This document shows, piece by piece, positions 31,339-38,078 of a stretch of DNA of 64,000 bases. The stretch lies in the NCBI RefSeq assembly GCF_030580955.1, contig NZ_JAUQON010000002.1, positions 372,001 to 436,000 on the forward strand, read 5' to 3'. The notes below the pieces were generated by a model, which ran no database searches, had not been told where the DNA came from, and saw only the letters and a program-made list of their open reading frames with translations. The stretch's first letter is position 1. Every line of letters begins with the position of its first letter. The position numbers and the translations under genes are program-made. The stretch comes from Hymenobacter convexus (GTDB lineage Bacteria > Bacteroidota > Bacteroidia > Cytophagales > Hymenobacteraceae).

Positions 31339-32382
31339 CTAGCGCTGCTCGCCTTCGCGCACGGCTTGCTCCACCGCTTGCGCTCCGGCTTCGGTTTCGA
31401 AGGCGTCGTACACGCGGTCGAAATTCTCAGGGTCGCTCACGTGCGAATAGGCAAATTTGGCGAGGTCAATCCGGCAGGCTTCCGAGCTGAGGCTGCGCAA
31501 CAGGCGGTTCAGGTCATCGGCCCGCAGGGCGCGCTGGTTCAGGCCGTCCTTAGCCGCATTCATTTTGCTCACTTCCGTGATGCGCTGCTGCATGGTCTGA
31601 ACCAGCGCATTCATATCGGCCGGGGCTAGGGCGCGGTAGCTGCTGGTGGCCGTGCCGGGGTAGCCGCCACCGTTGTTGTTTGGCTGGTTGCCGTAGCCGC
31701 CGTAGCCACCATTATTCGGGTTATTGCCGTAGCCTCCGTTGCCGGGGCTGCTGGGTTGGTTGCCATAGCCACCGCCGGCCGGGCCGTTGGGATTGTTGCC
31801 GTAGCCGCCATTGCCACTGCCATAGGGTGCGTTACCGTTGGGGGCGTTGTAGCCACCATTCGGGTTGGTATTGGGGTAGTTGTTACTCGGGTAGCTGCCG
31901 TTGGGGCTGCTGGGGTAAGCCGGGCCAGGGGCCGCGTTGCCATAGCCGTTCTGGCCATAAGGCTGTGGGCTGTTATACGTTCCGCCGTAGCTGGGGCCAT
32001 ATCCATTGCTGTAGCCACCCCGGGCCGGGCCATACAAGGCCACCGCGCCCACCTGCTGCAAGCCCAGCGGCCGGCCGGGCCGCGCAATCAGCACATACGA
32101 CGTTTCGAGGCCCGGCTGCAGAAACAGCTGGCTCCGAAACCGAACCACCCGGCCGTAGCCGGCGGGCACCGTGAAATCGGCCCAGTGCTGGCCGGGCATC
32201 AGCTGGTCGACGTGCACCTGCCGGGCGCCGCCGCGCGTCACCAGCCGGCCGTCGAGCACGAGGTCGAACGGTACGCCCCGCTCCGAAACAAAGTTCACAT
32301 TAGCCGCTGGCGGCGGATAAGCCAGGGCAGGAGCCACCGCCGAAAACAAGCTGGCAATGGCGAAGAGTAGGGCCTTTTTCAT
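31339..32382 (-). CDS. DUF4476 protein with Asn/Gly/Tyr/Pro-rich middle
   Basis: A 347-residue exported protein with a signal peptide (MKKALLFAIASLFSAVAPALA). Residues 25-125 form a beta-rich domain with VNFVSERGVPFDLVLDGRLV and a nearby PAGYGRVVRFRS. Residues 120-245 are low-complexity, built on NGYGN, NPNGG and GGYGNNPN units. The C-terminal 100 residues are a DUF4476 domain (NRLLRSLSSEACRIDLAKFA ... NFDRVYDAFETE). The family is found mostly in Bacteroidota and some deltaproteobacteria; its function is unknown. The Gly/Asn/Tyr-rich part resembles flexible or self-associating segments. Confidence 0.88.
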   Translation of the reverse strand: MKKALLFAIASLFSAVAPALAYPPPAANVNFVSERGVPFDLVLDGRLVTRGGARQVHVDQLMPGQHWADFTVPAGYGRVVRFRSQLFLQPGLETSYVLIARPGRPLGLQQVGAVALYGPARGGYSNGYGPSYGGTYNSPQPYGQNGYGNAAPGPAYPSSPNGSYPSNNYPNTNPNGGYNAPNGNAPYGSGNGGYGNNPNGPAGGGYGNQPSSPGNGGYGNNPNNGGYGGYGNQPNNNGGGYPGTATSSYRALAPADMNALVQTMQQRITEVSKMNAAKDGLNQRALRADDLNRLLRSLSSEACRIDLAKFAYSHVSDPENFDRVYDAFETEAGAQAVEQAVREGEQR

Positions 32383-32470
32383 GGCGTTTGCAGAAAAGAG
32401 TCCGCCGTAAACTCGGCGGTTATCTTCTCATTTTCAAAAGGCATGCCACGAATTAGCAGTAGAAATAAAG

Positions 32471-32576
32471 CACGTCATGCTGAACGCAGTCGAAGTATCT
32501 CTACTGCTATAGTAATCCTTTCGGTTGGGATTAGTTGCGCGGTAGAGATGCTTCGACTACGCCCAGCATGACGTGT
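32471..32576. repeat. Long inverted repeat, GTCATGCTGA type (third copy)
   Basis: CACGTCATGCTGAACGCAGTCGAAGTATCTCTACTGC is mirrored by GCGGTAGAGATGCTTCGACT...CAGCATGACGTG. It lies between the DUF4476 and PorE-like genes and has diverged from the copies at 5954 and 7251 in its loop. Confidence 0.8.
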
Positions 32577-32607
32577 TTTTTGCTTACCCGTCCATCTACA
32601 ACCACCC

Positions 32608-32650
32608 AAAAAAGAAGCCCCCGCAACCAAGGCTGCGGGGGCTTCTCAGG
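32608..32650 (-). terminator. Terminator after the PorE-like gene
   Basis: Read leftwards, GAAGCCCCCGCAGCC/GGTTGCGGGGGCTTC is followed by TTTTTT, about 19 bases after the stop codon. Confidence 0.85.
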
Positions 32651-32668
32651 CAAAGCGTAACGCTCAGG

Positions 32669-34594
32669 TTACTTCGCTATTCGTGTCACCTTGAACTCGG
32701 TACGACGGTTGCGCTGGTACTCGGCTTCGGTTTTGGCATTCGGCACTACCGGGCGGGTTTCGCCGTAGCCTTTGGCTGTGATGCGGCTCTTGGCGATGCC
32801 TTTGCTCACGATGTAGGCCACGGCGGCTTCAGCACGCTGCTGCGAGAGCTTCATGTTGTAAGCGTCCTTGCCGCGCGAGTCGGTGTGCGAGCTCAGCTCG
32901 ATGCTGATTTTGGGGTTGTCCACCAGCGTCTGCACCAGCGTGTCGAGGCGAATGGCCGCATCCGGACGGATGTTGTACTTGTTGTAATCGTAGAAAATGT
33001 CCTTAACCTCGATGGCTTTGGCCAGAATGATTTTGTTCAGCGTCAGGGTCACCGGCAACTGAATGTCGTTCGTCAGGTTGGGCAGGGCATCTTGGCTGGG
33101 TTTGCGGCCCACGGTGCTCAGCGTAGTGCGGGCAGTGAAGTCACCGGCACGCTCGGCGCGGAGGTTGTAGTTGCTCACCGAGTCCAGCTTCAGGCTGAAT
33201 TTACCCGAGGCGTCGCTGGTCACCGTCTGGGGCTGGCCGTTGGGGCCGGTGATGGTCACGGTAGCGCCGGCTACGGGCAGGGTGGTGTTGGCTTTGTCGT
33301 CGCGCTCCAGCACGGTACCGTCGGCATAGAAGGTTACCAGCTTCAGCGGCTTCTTCTTGAACATGTACTCGTCGTCGGAGCCTTTGCCACCGGCACGGTT
33401 CGAGCTGAACAGGCCCGTGTTATCGGCCATCGGCACGGGCGCGAAGTCGTCGCTCACGCTGTTCACGTCAGCACCTAGGTTCACGGCCTGGCCGCCTTTC
33501 ACCATGAACAAGTCGAGCTTGCCCAGGCCGGGGCGTCCGTCCGAAGCGAAGTACAGCGTGCCGTCGGGGGCCACGCCGGGGAAGTTCTCGTTGCCGGCGG
33601 TGTTGATGCTTTCGCCAAGGTTTTCAGCCGGCGAGAAGCGGCCGTTCGGGCCGAGGGTGGCTTTGTAAAGGTCGTTGCCGCCCTGGCCGCCTTTGCGGCT
33701 CGAAGCGAAGTACAGCGTGGTGCCATCCGGCGCGAAGGCGGGCGAGAAGTCGTCGGCCGTGCGGTCGTTGATGTTGGCGAGCACGGGCTCGCTCCACACG
33801 CCGCCTTTGTTGTACGAAATCCACAAGTCGACGCTCAGGTAGCCTTTTTTGCTGCCGTCGTTCGAGCGCGCGAACACCATCGTTTTGCCGTCGGGGGTGT
33901 AGGTGGCGCTGGCTTCGTGCTTATTTTCGGAGTTGAAGGGGCCTTCGAGCTTGCGCACGGCGCCGCCGGTCATCGCGGCCGCGTTGTCAAACTTGATGGC
34001 GTAGAGGTCGTTGAAATTCTCGCCGTTGCCGAGGTACTTCTTGCCCTCACGGTTCGAGGTGAACACAAAGTCGGAACCGGCGCCGGCCATCATCGTGCCG
34101 CCAAAGTCGGAACCCGCCGAGTTCAGCGCGTCCACCGGCATCACGTCGTATTTGTTTTTCATGCCGGCCACTGCTTTGCTGGCGGCGGCATTTTTGCTTT
34201 CCGCCTCGGCGCGGGCAGCCAGGGTGCGGTTCCCCCCGCTGCTGGCGTAGGTGCTGAACTGGGCGGCGGCCTCATCGTATTTGCCGTTGGCCTTCAGGGC
34301 TTCGGCGTAGCGGAAGCCGGCGTCGGCGTTTTTCACCCCGCCATCCAGCGCCGCTTTGTAGAACGGCTCGGCCAGCTCCACGCGGTTCGAGAGGCGGTAA
34401 GCCTCCCCAATGCGGAAGTTGTTGATGGCCGCGTTTTTGCCCTTGGCCACATCGGCCTGGTAGAGCGGAATGGCCGTTTCGTACTGGCCCCGGGCAAACT
34501 GCTTGTCGGCCTTGCTCATCGCGCCGCTGCTGGCACAACTGTTCAGCATAGCTGTTGAACCAGCCGCAGCGCAGATTAATAATAGTTTCCTCAT
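32669..34594 (-). CDS. OmpA-family lipoprotein with TPR and beta-propeller, PorE-like
   Basis: A 641-residue protein. The ATG at 34594 gives a lipoprotein leader with Cys20 (TAMLNSC). Domains in order: TPR-like helices (about 28-135, KQFARGQYETAIPLYQADVA), a PD40-type propeller (about 150-415, repeats such as FAPDGTTLYFASSRKGGQGG and VAPDGTLYFASDGRPGLG), a carboxypeptidase-regulatory/CNA-like fold (about 430-530, VTITGPNGQPQTVTSDASGK) and an OmpA C-terminal domain (about 540-641, ELSSHTDSRG ... NRRTEFKVTRI). This order is that of PorE, the peptidoglycan-linked component of the type IX secretion system; paralogues with other roles exist, so the assignment is likely but not certain. Confidence 0.88.
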   Translation of the reverse strand: MRKLLLICAAAGSTAMLNSCASSGAMSKADKQFARGQYETAIPLYQADVAKGKNAAINNFRIGEAYRLSNRVELAEPFYKAALDGGVKNADAGFRYAEALKANGKYDEAAAQFSTYASSGGNRTLAARAEAESKNAAASKAVAGMKNKYDVMPVDALNSAGSDFGGTMMAGAGSDFVFTSNREGKKYLGNGENFNDLYAIKFDNAAAMTGGAVRKLEGPFNSENKHEASATYTPDGKTMVFARSNDGSKKGYLSVDLWISYNKGGVWSEPVLANINDRTADDFSPAFAPDGTTLYFASSRKGGQGGNDLYKATLGPNGRFSPAENLGESINTAGNENFPGVAPDGTLYFASDGRPGLGKLDLFMVKGGQAVNLGADVNSVSDDFAPVPMADNTGLFSSNRAGGKGSDDEYMFKKKPLKLVTFYADGTVLERDDKANTTLPVAGATVTITGPNGQPQTVTSDASGKFSLKLDSVSNYNLRAERAGDFTARTTLSTVGRKPSQDALPNLTNDIQLPVTLTLNKIILAKAIEVKDIFYDYNKYNIRPDAAIRLDTLVQTLVDNPKISIELSSHTDSRGKDAYNMKLSQQRAEAAVAYIVSKGIAKSRITAKGYGETRPVVPNAKTEAEYQRNRRTEFKVTRIAK

Positions 34595-34718
34595 AGGTGG
34601 TGTGGTGGAGGGGTGGTGAGGGAGAAGGAGCCGGAAAATATTCCCGACTAGGCATTTTTGGGTTAGCAATAATACTACGTTTAGGTAGGATTCACGCAAG
34701 CGCCCCATTTTTTTCTTC

Positions 34719-35204
34719 CTAGTTAAAGTACCGAGCCAGCCAGGTTTGGACCGCCGGGCGAGGCCAGTGGGCGTCCAGTTCGCCCTTGGTAGCCATGGTG
34801 TTATCGAAATAAAACGTGTCGGGGCCAATGGTGCCAGCGGCCACGGCAGCCTTTATCTCATTGTGTTTCAAGAGGTGCACCTCGCCATCGTGGAGAAAGG
34901 CCAGCTGCGACTTATCGAGCAGCGCCACCCCAAACCGCTGCTCCAGCTGCGCCACGAAGCGCACCGACGCATCGATGGAGCAGCCGCTGGCGCCGGCTAC
35001 GCCTTCGTCGAGCCCAATCACCAAAAATTGCTGGTGCAGTACTTCGGCCGAGGCTAAGAGGCTGCGGCCGTGGCTGGTCCATTCTTCGGAGAAACGCGCC
35101 AGTTCAGGCAACGCCGCCACTACCTCCGGCCCGGTGAGCGGGCGGGTAGCCTGGTATATCCATACCCGCGCCGTGGGCGGGAGCTGGTCAAACGCTACGT
35201 ACAT
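34719..35204 (-). CDS. Conserved Bacteroidota protein of unknown function
   Basis: A 161-residue soluble-looking protein without signal peptide or membrane segments. The start at 35204 gives MYVAFDQLPPTARVWIYQATRPLT, a typical opening of a conserved Bacteroidota family that is sometimes mislabelled ABC transporter ATPase although no Walker motifs are present here. Other notable stretches are SLLASAEVLHQQFLVIGLDE and DTFYFDNTMATKGELDAHWPRP. A perfect TACCTTTG box lies 48-55 bases upstream. The next gene upstream, coding for an Fe-S protein, is on the same strand 135 bases away. Confidence 0.75.
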   Translation of the reverse strand: MYVAFDQLPPTARVWIYQATRPLTGPEVVAALPELARFSEEWTSHGRSLLASAEVLHQQFLVIGLDEGVAGASGCSIDASVRFVAQLEQRFGVALLDKSQLAFLHDGEVHLLKHNEIKAAVAAGTIGPDTFYFDNTMATKGELDAHWPRPAVQTWLARYFN

Positions 35205-35251
35205 ATAGTCAGCAGAACAGGCCGGGCGGCTACGTGGCCGCCCGGCGTGCT

Positions 35252-35259
35252 CAAAGGTA
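35252..35259 (-). promoter_or_regulatory. TAnnTTTG -7 box ahead of the 161-residue protein gene
   Basis: On the minus strand the sequence reads TACCTTTG, the consensus -7 box, leaving a leader of about 40 bases before the ATG at 35204. A TTG at 35273-35275 is only 13 bases away, shorter than usual. Confidence 0.55.
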
Positions 35260-35339
35260 TTAGGTAAACGGACAAGCAGAACCTTCCAGTGTTCTAAAGG
35301 CTGCTTCACCCGTTGCTAACGCTGCCTGCTGAGAAAAAA

Positions 35340-36236
35340 TCAGGCGTTGATGCCCTCGGCCGAAGCCACCAACTCGGCTAGGTCGAACACCTGCACGTTG
35401 GCTTCCTGCTCCTTGTTTTTCACACCGTCGCTCATCATGGTCATGCAGAAGGGGCAGCCTACGGCGATAATGCTGCCCTGCAAGTCGTGCGTGCCGGGCG
35501 CGGCGGTTTCGGTTTCCACGCCGCCGAGGTTGGCCAGCGCGTCGGCTTTGCCGCTGAGGGTGGCCAGGGCTTCCTCGGTGCGCTCGATGTTGATGTCCTT
35601 CTTGCCGGGTTCGGGCTCTTTCCACATCTGGGCGCCGCCCGCGCCGCAGCACAGGCCGTTGGCGCGGCTACGCTTCATCTCCACCAGGTCGGCGTCGAGG
35701 GCGGCCAGCACCTCGCGCGGGGCCTCGTAGATGTTGTTGGCACGGCCCAGGTAGCAGCTGTCGTGGAAGGTGATGCGGCGGCCCTTGAAACTTTCGCCGC
35801 CCGTTACGCCCACCTTGCCCTCGTTGATGAGCTGCTGCAGGTAGGTACTGTGGTGAATGACTTCGTAGTCACCGCCCAGCGCCGGGTATTCGTTTTTGAT
35901 GGTATTGAAGCAGTGGGGGCAGGCCGTCACGATTTTCTTGATGCCGTAGCCATTCAGCGTCGTGATGTTCTGCATGGCCTGCATCTGAAACAGGAATTCG
36001 TTGCCGGCGCGTTTGGCGGGGTCGCCGGTGCAGCTTTCTTCCAGGCCCAGCACGGCGTATTTGGTGCCCACGTGGTCGAGGATGCGCACGAAGGCGCGGG
36101 TCACGCGCTTGTACCGGTCATCGAAGGCGCCGGCGCAGCCCACCCAGAACAGGATTTCGGGCGACTCGTTGCGGGCCGCCAAATCGGCCATAACGGGAAC
36201 GGTAATTTGCTTTTTAGCGGGAGCTTCGGGATTCAT
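35340..36236 (-). CDS. (Fe-S)-binding protein with two CCG domains (HdrB/GlpC-like)
   Basis: A 298-residue cysteine-rich protein with two CCG modules of the heterodisulfide-reductase subunit B type: FWVGCAGAFDDRYKRV with CPHCFNTIKN, and HDSCYLGRANN with LCCGAGGAQMW, then GCPFCMTMM. These cysteine sets bind an unusual 4Fe-4S cluster. The start at 36236 avoids an upstream extension that is only the intergenic repeat. The next gene upstream encodes a membrane 4Fe-4S protein, so the two probably form a membrane-bound oxidoreductase that passes electrons to or from the quinone pool; the donor is unknown. Both are regularly neighbours in Bacteroidota. Confidence 0.88.
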   Translation of the reverse strand: MNPEAPAKKQITVPVMADLAARNESPEILFWVGCAGAFDDRYKRVTRAFVRILDHVGTKYAVLGLEESCTGDPAKRAGNEFLFQMQAMQNITTLNGYGIKKIVTACPHCFNTIKNEYPALGGDYEVIHHSTYLQQLINEGKVGVTGGESFKGRRITFHDSCYLGRANNIYEAPREVLAALDADLVEMKRSRANGLCCGAGGAQMWKEPEPGKKDINIERTEEALATLSGKADALANLGGVETETAAPGTHDLQGSIIAVGCPFCMTMMSDGVKNKEQEANVQVFDLAELVASAEGINA

Positions 36237-36258
36237 ATAAGAATGGAACGACACGGTT

Positions 36259-36362
36259 GTCATCCTGAGCGCAGCGAAGGACCTTATCACGTCCGTGCTG
36301 CAATTGATTTACTAATTCAGACGAAAGCAGCGGTGATAAGATGCTTCCTTCGTCAGCATGAC
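36259..36362. repeat. Inverted repeat, GTCATCCTGAGCGCAGCGAAGGACCTT type
   Basis: The left arm continues to CTTATCAC and is mirrored by GTGATAAG...CTTCCTTCG...CAGCATGAC with several mismatches. It occupies most of the 135-base gap between two Fe-S protein genes, ending 9 bases before the stop at 36372. Confidence 0.8.
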
Positions 36363-36371
36363 AGGCGATTC

Positions 36372-37775
36372 TTAAGTCACTGCCACCTTAGCTGGCTTCT
36401 CCGCCGCAAACAAGTCATCGGCCCAGTTGAAACGGTCCGACGGCGAGAAGGCCCACGGCGCGCCGTTGTTCTCAATGTTGGAGAACATTACGTTCAACGA
36501 GTTGGGCGCGGCCGACTCTTCCAGCACCAAGAAGCGGCGCATCTCGATGATGCTTTCCAGCGGGTTGATGTTCACGGGGCAGCTTTCGACGCAGGCGTTG
36601 CAGGTGGTGCAGGCCCAGAGTTCCTCGGGCGTCACTTTGCCGCGCAGCAGTGTAGCGTTGGCCAGGTCAGTGGTGGGCTCGTGCTTGGCTTCTTCACCGT
36701 ACACGTTGGGGCGGAAAATGAGGGGCGAGTTGTACTTCTCCTCCATCCGGTCGCGCGTGTCCATGATGATTTTGCGCGGCGAAAGAAGCTTGCCCGTCAG
36801 GTTGGCGGGGCACACCGAGGTGCAGCGGCCGCACTCGGTGCAGGAGTAGGCGTTCAGCAGGTTGGTCCAGGGCAGGTCGTCCACGTCCTTGGCGCCGAAG
36901 GGCGTGGGGGCCAGGGCCGAGCCGTCGGGCGCGGTAGGAGCGGGCGGCACCACGAAGCTGGGGTCCATCATGGCCTTCACCTCGTTGGTGATGCTTTCCA
37001 CATTCGAAAACTGGCCCTGCGGCACCAGGCGCGAGTACCACACGTTCGGGAACGCCATAATGATGTGGAAATGCTTGGAGCTGGGCAGGTAGTTGAGGAA
37101 CAGCAGGATGCCGGTGATGTGAATCCACCAGCCCAGGCGCTCCAGCACGTGCAGCGTGCCTTCGCTGCTGGGCAGCAGGCCCACCAGCAGGTCGCTCACG
37201 GGGAAGGTGCCGGGCAGGTCCTCGCCACGCATCTGGTGCAGCTTCAAATCGGCCGTGTTCATGAAGAACAAAGCCAGCATCAGCGCCACTTCGATGTAGA
37301 GGATGATGTTGGCGTCGAGCTTGGGCCACATGCGCAGTTCGGGGCCGGTGAAGCGCTTGAGCGGCGGGTTGCTGTTGCGGCGCCACCAGAAGGCGGCCAC
37401 GGCCACAATCACCAGCGCAGCCAGGATTTCGTTGGTCGCCATTAGCACATCGTACACCGGTCCGAGGAACTTGAGGGCGCGGTGGAAGCCAAAAATGTTG
37501 CCAAACAAGCCGTCAATGACGATTTCAATGACCTCGATGTTGATGACCAGAAAGCCCACGTACACCACCAAGTGCAGCAGGGCGGGCGTCATCCGCTTGA
37601 ACATTTTCTGCTGCCCGAAGGCCACCAGCAGGGTTTTGCGAAACCGTTCGGCGGAGTGGCCGCTCATGTCACGGTCGCGCCCGACGAGGATGTTGGCACG
37701 GATTTTTCGGACCTGCCACGCGAACAAGCCGAATGCCGCCACCAAGAGCAGCAGGAAGAGGATAGATTGCAACAT
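36372..37775 (-). CDS. Membrane 4Fe-4S dicluster oxidoreductase subunit
   Basis: A 467-residue protein with an N-terminal membrane domain of about five spans (first at 4-22, LQSILFLLLLVAAFGLFAW; others near 70-90, 105-150 and 165-240) and a C-terminal ferredoxin-like domain. Two four-cysteine motifs are clear: SCTECGRCTSVCPANLTGK and ACTTCNACVESCPVNINP. The ATG at 37775 was chosen because it gives a normal membrane N terminus. The layout recalls HdrD/DsrK-like or nitrate-reductase-gamma-like fusions that pass electrons between quinones and a CCG-domain partner, here the gene at 35340. A TACCTTTA box only 6 bases ahead of the ATG would imply a very short leader, so the promoter is uncertain. 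Confidence 0.88.
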   Translation of the reverse strand: MLQSILFLLLLVAAFGLFAWQVRKIRANILVGRDRDMSGHSAERFRKTLLVAFGQQKMFKRMTPALLHLVVYVGFLVINIEVIEIVIDGLFGNIFGFHRALKFLGPVYDVLMATNEILAALVIVAVAAFWWRRNSNPPLKRFTGPELRMWPKLDANIILYIEVALMLALFFMNTADLKLHQMRGEDLPGTFPVSDLLVGLLPSSEGTLHVLERLGWWIHITGILLFLNYLPSSKHFHIIMAFPNVWYSRLVPQGQFSNVESITNEVKAMMDPSFVVPPAPTAPDGSALAPTPFGAKDVDDLPWTNLLNAYSCTECGRCTSVCPANLTGKLLSPRKIIMDTRDRMEEKYNSPLIFRPNVYGEEAKHEPTTDLANATLLRGKVTPEELWACTTCNACVESCPVNINPLESIIEMRRFLVLEESAAPNSLNVMFSNIENNGAPWAFSPSDRFNWADDLFAAEKPAKVAVT

Positions 37776-37878
37776 GCGGTAAAGGTAAGGCGGGAACGTT
37801 TGGGGACGCAAGATACTCGGCATGCCGAGTGATTTTTAGAAAAAGACGCAGCATCCCACACTTTTTTTACTCGGTTTC

Positions 37879-37908
37879 TTGCGTCATTGTTTTGGATTCG
37901 TACCTTTG
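37879..37908 (+). promoter_or_regulatory. Bacteroidota-type promoter of tRNA-Phe
   Basis: TTG at 37879-37881 and TACCTTTG at 37901-37908 are 19 bases apart, an ideal arrangement. The tRNA starts 39 bases after the box, leaving a short 5' leader. Confidence 0.75.
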
Positions 37909-37946
37909 CGGTCCCCTAAGCAACCTAAAAGGCGCCCCGGGGAAAC

Positions 37947-38019
<73 letters not shown>

Positions 38020-38023
38020 CTGG

Positions 38024-38058
38024 AAAGCCCGCTCCTGATTCAGGAGCGGGCTTTTTTG
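38024..38058 (+). terminator. Terminator after tRNA-Phe
   Basis: AAGCCCGCTCCTGA/TCAGGAGCGGGCTT followed by TTTT lies 4 bases after the tRNA. Confidence 0.88.
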
Positions 38059-38078
38059 CTTTTAGCGTGTCTTTGAAT

